Below are positions 47,525-58,249 of a DNA stretch of 64,000 nucleotides, piece after piece. The DNA is taken from contig NW_003314305.1 in NCBI RefSeq assembly GCF_000143415.4, positions 1,336,834-1,400,833 of the forward strand, given 5' to 3'. This DNA is from Selaginella moellendorffii (Eukaryota; Streptophyta; Lycopodiopsida; Selaginellales; Selaginellaceae). A model generated the notes under the pieces. The model searched no databases. It had not been told where the DNA came from and was given only the letters and a program-made list of their open reading frames with translations. The first letter of the stretch is position 1; each line of letters opens with the position of its first letter. The translations under genes were made by a program, and so were the position numbers.

Positions 47525-47921
47525 AACTGGGAAGGTGGCCATGATTGATGAACTAAGTGGGCTACACAGCAAAGGATCTGCCAGTGCCATATGAAGGTAG
47601 TGTGGCGACTCATGGGAAATTTTTCCCTCGGGATGCAAAAGGTGTGAGGGCTTTGATCGTCTTTATTGTTGACGAGGATAACGACGAAGCCATGGACGTG
47701 AGGGCGGAAAGGGTATGTTATGCGCTATGGCATTTTGTTTTCCACTTTTTAATTTTTTTCTCTTTTAGGTGTCTGAGGATGGCCAAGTGCTAGAAGCTGT
47801 AAGACATTTCTGGTCACCGGATGATGATTGGCAAACATTGTGTGTCTGGCAAGAACACCACGACAGAGCTGAAGCGATGATCGATGATTCCATCAAGAGA
47901 GGCGAGATTCTTTTGTGCTAA
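47525..47921 (+). pseudogene. Relic of the 140-residue gene
   Basis: Matches the gene at 51978-52449 in inverted orientation. The 5' part is missing and a 20-nt loss after GAACTAAGTGGGC (near 47559) shifts the frame. The last codons of exon 1, the donor (GAAAGG|GTATG near 47711) and exon 2 (47769-47921, ending GEILLC) are intact. Confidence 0.8.
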
Positions 47922-48105
47922 AATGCTATTACTCTCTAGAAAACGTCTAAAACATATTCTCCTTCTACCATATTGGTAAGAGAAGTTCTTCGAAAATTTC
48001 AGCAGCAGCAACTCAAAGTGGGATTTAACATTTGAATATGGATAAATATCTGGCTCCACCGCAGTGTGGATCATTGTCACATGCTTCTGCGGGGGCATCT
48101 TCTTC
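47922..48105 (-). pseudogene. Relic of the last exon of the PPR/proteasome-like gene
   Basis: Reverse complement of about 51790-51965: SNVKSHFELLLLKFSKNFSY is readable on the minus strand. Together with 47525-47921 it forms an inverted copy of the convergent gene pair at 51785-52385. Confidence 0.75.
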
Positions 48106-48947
48106 CATTGCCTTCTAATCCTCTTGCCGCGCCCTAAACTTTGAATCAGTGCCTTGGCGGCACGCTGACGTGGCAGCAATGAATGCATCCTCTTCAGAAA
48201 TCGAGCATATCCCCTTCCCTTCCCGCCTAAATTCGCCCTAGTCGTGCCCAAGTATCTTTGGTATATTCTCCGCATCTTTAACTTCACGGCCAGCAGAACA
48301 CCGAGGGAGAAGAAGATCTCTGCCTAGGGTTTTACAGATCGATCGATAGATTTCTAGGCGCTTGGCAGCATTGAGAAATCATCCACAAGGTACATTCTTT
48401 CTTCCCTTGCTAGGTCGCCATCGCCATAGTTCACCAGGATTGTCTAGATCTGCAGCAGAATCCAGCGCGGGATTGATCGCTCAGGCTCTCTAGGCCGGGA
48501 TTTCTTGGACTGGATGCTGGATTATCACGGCTTCACCTCTTTTGCAATAGCATCGATGCATGAGCGCGTGGAAGCGACTGTTCCAGCGGTGCTGTTGGCG
48601 TGATCGTCGTATTGGAGAGCGTGGTTCTCATCCACCAGCTGAGAATCCGGGCAGGCAGGGTAGATCGAGCTCCCACGGCTCCAGAAAATTGGTAAGCTAT
48701 CTTCTAACTTATAGATCGACGTGCATAACTCATGAAGCTCCTCTTGTAGGAAGGAACAAGCCGAGCTTCCACTATCTCGCCGCCAAATCCACAGCCAACT
48801 GTGACTAGTTCTAGCAGAGGAAAGCATTGGTACGTTCTTCTTTTAAACTGGGAACTGACAAGTTTCTATCCAGTTCTTAGTTCCAGACGCTAGACTTCGA
48901 AAGAGAGAAGAGAGAATCTGGACATTCTCAAGCCCGAGATCATTGAC
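48106..48947 (+). other. 5' leader and possible upstream exons of the PPR/proteasome-like gene
   Basis: From 48400 this matches the leader of the relics at 11.1, 20.2, 30.9, 46.1 and 56.9 kb. Two introns are plausible: 48692-48750 (TTG|GTAAGC...TTGTAG|GAAGG) and from 48836 (CATTG|GTACG) to an acceptor near 48881. No combination I tried joins the upstream frames to the long ORF without a stop, so these may be 5' UTR exons. Nothing was recognised in 48106-48400. Confidence 0.4.
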
Positions 48948-51900
48948 ATGGTTGTCAAGAAGATGAAGCATAACACATATCTCTCGCTCGAGTTCTTTAC
49001 GCTGGCCATGAGAATCTCCAGCTTCCGGCACGACGTGGTGATGGTCATGATCCTTGGAGTCGATGGCAACTATTTCATGGCGATCACAGACATGCCCCGT
49101 GGAAACGATCTCTACGTGAAGACGAAGTATGACAGGAAGCTGCGGCCTTCACCTCGTCCCAGACAGCAAAAAGTCCCCGAAGCAGGCTTGGATAGGTTCA
49201 GCATGGTAGCAGTCCAACACCAGCTCGGGAGGAAGACTTACACAGCCGACGAGCAGGAAGGCAACTACGTGGATCTGATAATGAGTCACAAGCAGTACAG
49301 GCAGGAGCTCCATCTTCACAGAGGGAAGAAGCAGTGGAACGTCCGTGCAGTCAGGGACAAGTTTCTGGTCTACGAGACATTTCCTCCCGCGAGTGACACT
49401 GGTGATGATCCTCTGGTGCTTTGCGGTCGCGACAAGATCGCCATTGTTCAGCCATTGTCAGTAACAGTGAACAACCAGGCGAAGAATGTCTCATGGAACT
49501 CGTTGGGCTTGCAGGAATGCAAAGAAGAAACAGAGAACTATATGGTGGCGAGCAGTAAGGAGGGTCAGCCGGGTTTAGTTCCAGGCAAAGGAGCTCTAGT
49601 CGTCCACAAGACTGTGAAGAAAGGAGGAGGGAGCTGGAGCTTCAAGACGGTTGCGAAGCTGGATAACAGGCTCAAGGCTGGGATAACGCACCCCTACCAG
49701 CTCTGCGTGTTTCTCAAGAATGCCTCTCTCTCACTCAAACTCTTTACGTGGGCCAAGACAATGCAGCACGACCTGGTGATGATCATGATCCTGCCCGACT
49801 ATCTCATGGTGATCACAGAACTGCCCCGTGACGACGATCTCTACGTGAAGACGAAGCATGGTAGGAAGCTCGGGCCACCACCTTGTAGTCGAGAGCAGGA
49901 ACTCGCAGACCACCAAGCAGGTTTCAGTGTGGCAGCACTCCACCACCAGCTCGGGAAGAAGACTTACACAACCGAAGAGCAGGAAAGCAATTGCGTGGAT
50001 CCAATCCTGAGTCACAAGGAATACGGGCGGAAGCTCTACCTTCATAGTGGGAAGGAGCAATGGAACGTCCATGCAGTCGAGGACAAGTTTCTGGACTACG
50101 AGACAGTGAGCGACAGCGATGATGATCCTCTGGAGCTTTGCGGTCGCAACAAGTTCGTCAGTGGTCAGCCTTTGTCAGTAACAGTGGACAACCAGGCGAC
50201 GAAGGTCTCCTTGTCATGGAACTCGTTTCCAGTGTGGAGCTTGCGAGAAGGAACAGAAGAAACGGGGAACTATATGGTGCTGAGCAGTAAGGTGGTGCTA
50301 CCAGGTTTACTTCCAGGCAAAGGAGCTCTAGTCTCCAATGCTTTGTGTGAGATTGTGAAGGAAGGAGGAGGGAGCTGGAGGTCCGAGATAGTTGAGAAGC
50401 TGGACAGGCTCAAGCGCGGGAAAACGCACCCCCACCAGGTCTGCGTTGCTCTCAAGAAGATGAAACACGATGCATCTCTCAGGCTCTCTACGTGGGCCAA
50501 GACGATCCCTGGCTCAAAGCACGACTTGGTAAACTACTGCACGATGATCATGATCTTGGGAGATGACGGCGACTATCTCATGCGGGAGGCACTCTTCATT
50601 GATCTCCAGGAGCTCGGGCTTTGCATCGACACGTTCGCAGTGAACAACATGATCCCCTGCTACACAAGAGTGAACCGGATCCAGGAAGCTGTCGACCTCT
50701 ACAGAAAGATACCATACTTTTCAGACAATTGCATCCCCGGCCTCCTCGTCGACTGGTGCAGCACTGGTCTCCAGGGAAACAATAAGATGGCAGTTCCAGA
50801 CAGCGGCACGCTAGTCTTGAATGCTTTCTATGAGGCAATGGAAGAGGGAGGAGGGAGCTGGGACTTTGAGACGGCTGAAAATCTAGACAGACTTAAGCGT
50901 GGGATCAACATGGTTCTCAAGAAGCTCCAGCACGATGCATCTCTTGCACTCGAGCTCTTTATCCTGGCCAAGACGATCCCTGGTTTCCAGCATGACCTGG
51001 CCAACTACTCAACGATGATCATGATCCTGGGAAACGCTGGTAACTATCTCATGGCCAAGGCACTCTTCACTGAGATTCAGGAGCTCGGGCTTTGCATCGA
51101 CATGGTTGCAGCCAACAACATAATCCGCTGCTACACAAGCGTGATCCAGGATGCTCTTGACCTCCAAATTGGGAAACTCTGTGGTACCATCGGGATTGCG
51201 GTTGCTGGCAAGCATGGGAGCTTCGTGGTATTTTTCGACAGTCTCGTAACGAAGATTGCATCAGATCAAATTGGCCAACTATATCTAGAAGAGAAGGACA
51301 GGGAATACCAGAAAGTGACTGTGATTCGTGACGAGCCACAACTACAAATCGGCATTGTTGGGTCCGTAAGTGATGCTCGCTGCATCATAATGGTACTGAA
51401 GATTGAGATGTCAAGTCAGGCTCAGCATGGAGTCACCATGACTTGTGAGGCAGCTGCAAATTTCGTCTTCCAGCGCTGCGTGGCTGATGAGCACTGTACG
51501 AGATCAAGCTTTTTCATTTTTGACAACAAGAAACTCTTCGCTGTTAAGAGAGACAACACGCGCCAGTACCAGCTCTTGCAATTGGACGCAGTGGAACAGC
51601 CGTTTTTGACTATCGGTTCTGGTGGCCCGCATGCCGAAGGTATTCTGCGAGATCCACGGCCAGGTGTGGTTGGATTTTGTTTCCTTGAGATTGGATTAAG
51701 CTGCTTTTGAATTCTGCAGGGCAAGCTCACGGGAAGAAAGCCACTCTGGGCCAAATCACTAATCTTGGGCTCGATGCCCTCGCAGAAGCATGCGACAATG
51801 ATCCACATTGCGGCGGAGACAAATATTATGCATATTCAAATGTTAAATCCCACTTTGATGAGCTGTTGCTGAAATTTGCGAAGAAGAACTTCTCTTACCA

Positions 51901-51952
51901 ATATGCGAGAAGAAAGAGACCGAGAGGTAAACTAAACATGGCTTTGTTTTAG
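48948..51952 (+). CDS. PPR-type protein fused to a C-terminal proteasome-beta/HslV-like domain
   Basis: Two exons, 48948-51663 and 51720-51952 (G|GTGTGG...TGCAG|GGCAAG), give about 982 residues. The first 740 repeat modules also found in the PPR-SMR protein: the N-terminal region (YVKTK...HKQYRQELHLH...DKFLVYET) occurs at least twice, and the KKMKHDASL...MIMILG unit four times, with partial PPRs after the later copies. From about 745 the fold changes to one resembling proteasome beta subunits and HslV: CGTIGIAVAGKHG (start strand), IGIVGSVSDARCIIMVLKIE, FFIFDNKKLFAV, FLTIGSGGPHAEGIL near 888, and GLDALAEACDNDPHCGGDKY at the end. A Thr sits near the catalytic position, but the Lys33 position appears to be Gln and no free N-terminus is expected, so it is probably not a protease. 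The start is the first ATG of the open frame. Its stop lies 25 bp from that of the convergent 140-residue gene. Confidence 0.62.
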
Positions 51953-51977
51953 ACATTTTCTAAGGAGTAATAGCATT

Positions 51978-52449
51978 TTAGCACAAAAGAATCTCGCCTC
52001 TCTTGATGGAATCATCGATCATCGCTTCAGCTCTGTCGTAGTGTTCTTGCCAGACACACAATGTTTGCCAATCAACATCCGGTGACCAGAAATTTCTTAC
52101 AGCTTCTAGCACTTGGCCATCCTCAGACACCTAAAAGAGAAAAAAATTAAAAAAGTGGAAAACAAAAGCCATAGCATACCCTTTCCGCCCTCACGTCCAT
52201 GGCTTCGTCGTTATCCTCGTCAACAATAAAGACGATCAAAGCCCTCACACCTTTTGCATCCCGAGGGAAAAATTTCCCATGAGTCGCCACACTACCTTCA
52301 TATGGCACTGGCAAATCCTTTGCTGTGTAGCTCAAGAGGTAGTACTCTCGCCCACTTAGTTCATCAATCATGGCCACCTTCCCAATTATAAAATCGCCCT
52401 TATAATTCTTGACCATGGCTTCCATCATCTGCCTGGCAATCGCCTCCAT
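51978..52449 (-). CDS. Unrecognised 140-residue protein, two exons
   Basis: Exon 1 52449-52180 (90 codons, phase 0) and exon 2 52130-51978 join cleanly (GAAAGG|GTATGC...TTTTAG|GTGTC). The protein is acidic in the middle (IVFIVDEDNDEAMDVRAER), with YYLLSYTAKDLPVPYEG before it and WQEHYDRAEAMIDDSIKRGE near the end. There is no signal peptide or membrane segment. I know no family for it. It converges on the PPR/proteasome-like gene. Upstream, at about 52480-52560, are two copies of a CCCTCCAAATAAAGGA element, mirrored at 63857-63937. A truncated relic is at 47525-47921 and another start is at 63967. Confidence 0.6.
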
Positions 52450-52653
52450 CGCGACCTCGACCTAAAACAATGCCTGGACAGCAATCCTTTATTTGGAGGG
52501 CTTGCATCCAAAAGTGACTTACTCCCGGAATATTCTACAGCAGTCCTTTATTTGGAGGGTTGCATCTTCATTAAAATAAAATCATCAAAACAGCTTACTA
52601 TAATCCGTTGGTCTCATGTTTTCTTGGTGGGCGCTGCAAGACCTTATAAACAA

Positions 52654-52995
52654 TTAATGAATGAATGAATGAAAACAGTGTTGGCTATGTTTCAGAATTT
52701 GTCCAACATTGAATCCAGTTTTCAAGAAGCTCAAATAAGCCACCAGCTCCAGAGCTACACTTTCGGTGTCTTTGCCTACGTTCCAGCGCCTGGATACAAG
52801 GACATAGGAGTGGACTTTAACTCCGCCCGAGTTTAAGGTACACACTCTCCGCTTGTTTGCCAAAAGAAGTGTCAATGCATAGTATTGCTTAAGTCCCATC
52901 AGAGACCAGGCCAAGAAGCAAAGCGAATCACCGTGTATTATAGCGTTGTGAGCATTGCAAGGCTTCCCGGCAGCATCTAACAAGGATTTAGCCAT
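52654..52995 (-). CDS. Unrecognised 113-residue ORF
   Basis: An open frame from ATG 52995 (MAKSLLDAAGKPCN) to 52654. The frame may extend upstream without an ATG. It contains WSLMGLKQYYALTLLLANKR and ends HCFHSFIH in the ATTCATTC repeat. The inverted copy at 63422-63762 has a frameshift after MAKSLLDAAG but keeps the rest, which hints at past coding function. No family recognised. It may be part of the broken gene whose other exons are at 53.0-53.6 kb. Confidence 0.35.
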   Translation of the reverse strand: MAKSLLDAAGKPCNAHNAIIHGDSLCFLAWSLMGLKQYYALTLLLANKRRVCTLNSGGVKVHSYVLVSRRWNVGKDTESVALELVAYLSFLKTGFNVGQILKHSQHCFHSFIH

Positions 52996-54110
52996 GCCAT
53001 TTCTGTAACCTGAGAATTAAAGTCATTACAGACTTTCCAGGCAATTGCGTCTCCAGCCTCCCATCGACTGGTGAAACGCTACTCTTTAGGAAACAGTGAG
53101 GTGGCAGTTGCAGCAGAGGGAATGGGACTCTGAGACGGCTGAAATCTGGACAGACTTAAGCGTTGGATCAACATGGTTCTCAAGAAGCTCGAGCACAATG
53201 CATCGCTTGGGCTAGTGAAGGCTTCAACTCCGTTCCCCGAGTCCAACGTACACACTCTAAGATCTCGTTGTCTTTTCATAGCAGTTTGCAGACGAATTTC
53301 TATCCGGGACTGCAAGCTCATCACCCTGCTTACAAGCATACAGCAAGGGAAAGCGGTGGAATCCAAGTATCTCACGTATGTCAAAGTAAGTCGCTCGAAA
53401 AGCTTACAAGAAGAGCGTAACACTTTTTATGCATAGGTACATAGGTAGTAGGATACATCGATGTCGATGGTGGGGTTGTGACGAGGATTTGATAGCTGAG
53501 AGCAGTGGTACGATGCAAATGTCTCAATTCCAGGCTGCGATAAAGAAATCTTTTTTCGCTTTCATTTATTTTTCGTGCTGCTGTGGGGATACATACGATC
53601 AGTGCAGCTTTCCAGGTCTTTCTGGTTCTGTTCTATTCGCGTAGCACGCTGCGATTTTTTTATAATGTACCTCTTACGAGCAGCTGAGCATTCATGTCCA
53701 GGTGCTAAGCTTGTGGCGGAATGTACACGAGTGAAGCCTTGCACGTCCCTTCCTTATAGGTCTCTGTCTATTTTGGATAGAAACTTCTTTCCTTCTTTTG
53801 TTAAGTGTAGTTCTTCCATTCCATCTGAAGACCCTCTGAAGTGACATGACTACCGGCTGCTTGGAAAACCTTGATGAAACTTATGAGCACGAAAGAGTCG
53901 CTTCACAATGCCATGGTCCTCGTAATGAGGATCGACAAAGACACCGCAATTTCGAGGTAGTGGAAACTTTATTTTCTGGTTACTGAATTCGTTAGCCATG
54001 TGCTGGCCACAAAGTTTGCTCGCCTTATAATAGATCACTTCAATTTATTGTGGATCTATTAAGTGAAGCATTCAGCAAACTATGTAAGCTGCACAGCTCT
54101 AAAACAAAAC
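52996..54110. repeat. Fragment block, left arm of the 52-54 / 62-64 kb inverted repeat
   Basis: Contains an exon-like piece on the plus strand (HTLRSRCLFIAVCRRISI to SKYLTYVK|GTAAGT near 53388) and the block shared with 43020-43540. The whole stretch is mirrored at 62240-63330. No complete gene. Confidence 0.55.
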
Positions 54111-54136
54111 CATATTAAGTTACCTCATCAAAGTGG

Positions 54137-55545
54137 GATTCTGATTTTGTCGCATGCTTCTGCGAGGTCCAAGATTAGTGATTTGGCCCAGAGTGGCTTC
54201 TTCCCGTGAGCTTGCCCTGCAGAATTCAAAAGCAGCTTAATCCAATCACACAAAATCTTCGGCATGCGGGCCACCTTAACAGATAGTCAAGTGTGGCTGT
54301 TCCACTGCGTCCAATTGCAAGAGCTAGTACTCGTCTCTCCTTACAGCGGAGAGTTTTTTGTGATTAAAAATGAAAAAGCGTGATCTCGTGCAGTGCTGGA
54401 AGACGAAATTTGCAGTTGCCTCACAAGTCATGGTGGAGCTTGACTTGAGATTTCAATCTTCAGTACCCTTATGATGGAGCGAGCATCACTTACGGACCCA
54501 GCAATGCCGATTTATAGTTGTGGCTCGTCACGAATCCCTGTCCTTCTCTTCTAGATATATTTGGCCAATTGGATCTGGTAAAATCTTCGTTATGAGACTG
54601 TCGAAAAATTCCACGAAGCTCCCATGCTTGCCAGCAACCAGAATCCCGATGGTACCACAGAGTTTCCCAGTTTGGAGGTCAAGAGCATCCTGGATCACGC
54701 TTCTATAGCACCGGATTATGTTGTTGACTGCAACCATGTCGATGCAAAGCCCGAGCTCCTCTTTTTCATTGCATCGAAGACTTGAACTAGACAAAAAGAA
54801 TAGAAACTTGTCATCATTTTATTGTAAGAAGAACGATTTTAGCTTACCAGTAGTGGATTGATTTGAGGGCTTCCTACCGCTAGAACTATTTGCAGTGGCT
54901 GTGAATTCGAGGGCGAGATAGTGGAAGCTCGGCTTGTTCCTGCTTCATACGTAAGTTAGAAGGCATCTTACCAATTTGCTGGAGTGCCGGAGCTCGATCC
55001 GGATTCTCAGCTGATAGATGAGAACCAAGTTCACCAGTACGACGATCACGCCAACAGCGCTGGAAAATCCACTTGACGCGCTCATGCATCGACACTATCG
55101 CAAGAGAGGTGAAGCCGTAATAATCCAGCAGCCGATCCAAGAAAATCCCGGCCCTGGCGATCCAAATATTTCTCCCTCGCCACGGACGATCATGGCCAGC
55201 TGTGGCGATGGAGACCTAGGGGGGAAGAAAGACAACGCCTAGATAGAGATCTTCCTAGATAGAGATCTTACATGCGACGTGAAGAGATGCGAAGAATATA
55301 CCAGAGATACTTGTGAATAGGCGGGAATGGACACGTATTGCTCGATGGCGCTGGAGCTCAAGATCCGTCTTTCTTGGATTCCAGCGCAAGAGGAATTTGT
55401 GGCTTATGAACTCGATCATATAAGTAGATCTTTCCTAGAACGAGCTGTGCTCTTTTCCTGGAATTTTCTGTTCAGGAAGTACAAGCGCAATGTTTTGCCA
55501 CTACTCCCAGGACATCGCATTAAGGTCACGAAAAAGGTTTCACTT
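54137..55545 (-). pseudogene. Proteasome-fold/PPR relic locus B (left palindrome arm)
   Basis: Reverse complement of 56573-57990 with small indels. Readable on the minus strand: the junction ELGLCIDMVAVNNIIRCY...KLCGTIGILVAGKHGSF (54528-54794). The domain is cut by a stop after EEKDRDS because of a 20-nt loss relative to the intact gene. A short duplicated word (CTAGATAGAGATCTT) is at 55240-55270. Confidence 0.75.
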
Positions 55546-55599
55546 TCACTTGTTTTGTTTTGGGCATTTTCAAATGCCAGATTTAAATTGCAAAAAAAA

Positions 55600-56575
55600 T
55601 AAAAAAAATTGCTGCGCGTTGCGTTGCAGCAACGCTTGGTTTGCTTTTGTTTTTAAATATTTTTTATTATGATATATAATTTGTTATGATCTGTCCAATA
55701 TGCAGGTGCTATTCCTGCTTTTGTATATATTATATCTTTTATCCATATATGATCTATTAATTTATTATTACGTGTATTGTGTTTTATCCTTCTTTCTCCA
55801 TTATTGTTTGAAGTGGTTTTACTTCTTCTATTTGGTAGTCAATATTAAAATCTCCTGTAGTTATTACTGGTTTTTTATTATCTATTTTCTGTATATATTT
55901 TTGTAGTTGTTTTATGAATATATGTATATTTGTTCCAGGTTTTCTATGTAAATTTATTATCTGTAATTGTTTTTTATTTTTTTCTAGTGATACATATGAC
56001 ATTGCCATTGTTTCTGTTTTTAAATGTTCTACTATTTCTGATTTGTAGTCATTTGTATGCAACATTGTTCATGTATATATGATTTATATTTATTAAAATA
56101 TAAATCCTCATGTTTTTGTGTTCTTACTTCTTGCATACATATTATATCTGATGTTAATAATTGTGAATCACTCTTTATATCTTCTTGATGTGCAGTAATA
56201 GATCTTGTATTTGGAACTTGTATAATTGTTTGGTTAGCTGTTTTTTCTTCTTGTAAATCTATTAAATCAATTTGCCATGGTGCTTCTGTTGTCATTCTTA
56301 TTATTTCTTTAGCTGCATCTTTATTGATTTTAATATGTTTATGTTCAATTGGTCTATATAAATGTATCCCTTTTAGTGTTTGTGCTCTTGATAATGTGGT
56401 ATATGCTTGTCTTGGATATTTTGTTTTATATGGGTCATATCCTAATTGCATAACTGTTGATCCTTGTGCTCTATGTCCTGCACATGGTTGTAATGGAAAT
56501 TGGGTTCTACTTATAACATTGTTTTTATTTTTAGTAATATTTATTGTTCTTGTTTTTTTTTTTATTGGTGTCCGT
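55600..56575 (-). mobile_element. Helentron-like element, 3'-terminal fragment (Pif1-like helicase end + endonuclease)
   Basis: An AT-rich insert, with codon use unlike its neighbours, lies at the centre of the palindrome. On the minus strand the first part reads as the end of a Pif1-like helicase (FPLQPCAGHRAQGSTV, then QAYTTLSRAQTLKGIHLY). It is followed by an endonuclease/exonuclease/phosphatase domain with the catalytic words CMQE and GDFNID. That order, helicase then endonuclease, is characteristic of Helentron (Helitron2) elements. A frameshift near 56040 splits the endonuclease into two frames (56032-56572 and 55784-56065). Downstream of the coding part is a GC-rich hairpin, GCGTTGC-A-GCAACGC at 55621-55635, suitable as a 3' terminus. 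The 5' part, including any Rep domain, is missing. Confidence 0.7.
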
Positions 56576-58245
56576 GAAACCTTTTTTCGTGACCTTAATG
56601 CGATGTCCTGGGAGTAGTGGCAAAACATTGCGCTTGTACTACCTGAACAAAAAATTCCAGGAAAAGAGCACAGCTCGTTCTAGGAGAAGATCTACTCATA
56701 TGATCGAGTTCATAAGCCACAAATTCCTCTTGCGCTGATTGTCCCTCGGAATCCAAGAAAGACGGATCTCGAGCTCCAGCGCCATCGAGCAATACGTGTC
56801 CATTCCCGCCAAATTCTTCGCATCTCTTCACGTCGCATGTAAGATCTCTATCTAGGCGTTGTCTTTCTTCCCCCCTAGGTCTCCATCGCCACAGCTGGCA
56901 TGATCGTCCGTGGCAGAATCCATCGCGAAGGAGAAATATTTGGATCGCCAGGGCCGGGATTTTCTTGGATCGGCTGCTGGATTATTACGGCTTCACCTCT
57001 CTTGCGATAGTGTCGATGCATGAGCGGGTCAAGTGGATTTTCCAGCGCTGCTGTTGGCGTGATCTTCGTACTGGTGAACTTGGTTCTCATCTATCAGCTG
57101 AGAATCCGGATCGAGCTCCGGCAGCTCCAGCAAATTGGTAAGATGCCTTCTAACTTACGTATGAAGTTCCTTTTGCAGGAACAAGCCGAGCTTCCACTAT
57201 CTCGCCCCCGAATTCACAGCCACGGCAACTAGTTCTAGCGGTAGGAAGCCCTCAAATCAATCCACTACTGGTAAGCTAAAAAATTTCTTCTTACAATAAA
57301 ATGATGACAAGTTTCTATTCTTTTTGTCTAGTTCAAGTCTTCGATGCAATGAAAAAGAGGAGCTCGGGCTTTGCATCGACATGGTTGCAGTCAACAACAT
57401 AATCCGGTGCTATAGAAGCGTGATCCAGGATGCTCTTGACCTCCAAATTGGGAAACTCTGTGGTACCATCGGGATTGTGGTTGCTGGCAAGCATGGGAGC
57501 TTCGTGGAATTTTTCGACAGTCTCATAACGAAGATTTTACCAGATCAAATTGGCCAAATATATCTAGAAGAGAAGGACAGGGATTCGTGACGAGCCACAA
57601 CTATAAATCGGCATTGCTGGGTCCGTAAGTGATGCTCGCTCCATCATAAGGGTACTGAAGATTGAAATCTCAAGTCAAGCTCCACCATGACTTGTGAGGC
57701 AACTGCAAATTTCGTCTTCCAGCACTGCACGAGATCACGCTTTTTCATTTTTAATCACAAAAAACTCTCCGCTGTTTGGAGAGACGAGTACTAGCTCTTG
57801 CAATTGGACGCAGTGGAACAGCCACACTTGACTATCTGTTAAGGTGGCCCGCATGCCGAAGATTTTGTGTGATTGGATTAAGCTGCTTTTGAATTCTGCA
57901 GGGCAAGCTCACGGGAAGAAGCCACTCTGGGCCAAATCACTAATCTTGGACCTCGCAGAAGCATGCGACAAAATCAGAATCCCACTTTGATGTGCTGCTG
58001 CTGAAATATTCAAAGAGACCAAGAGGTAGACTAAATATGGTTTTGTTTTAGACAGGATAACGAGTTTTTTTTGTCACTTTTAATTTTTTTCTCCTTCTTT
58101 CTCCTTCAGATGGCCAAGTGCTAAAAGCTTTAAGAAATTTCTGGTCACCGGATGTTGATTGGCAAACATGGTGTGTCTGGTAAGAACACCGCGACAGAGT
58201 TGAAGCGATGATTGACGATTCCAACAAGAGAGGCATATAAGTGAT
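56575..58245 (+). pseudogene. Proteasome-fold/PPR relic locus C (right palindrome arm)
   Basis: Includes a leader like that at 46.1 and 48.4 kb. An exon at 57020-57137 can encode a membrane-like stretch (SSAAVGVIFVLVNLVLIYQL) before a GTAAGA donor. The PPR-to-proteasome-fold junction is open at 57324-57590 (CGTIGIVVAGKHG) and cut by a TGA after EEKDRDS. Later domain pieces are out of frame. A degenerate exon 2 of the 140-residue gene ends the block near 58240. Confidence 0.75.
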
Positions 58246-58249
58246 TAAA

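Noticed and set aside
47814-48287. Minus-strand ORF of 157 codons as a gene
   Set aside because: Its C-terminal two thirds is antisense to exon 2 of the 140-residue gene relic or is the relic of the last fusion-gene exon. The N-terminal part has no match elsewhere in the window.
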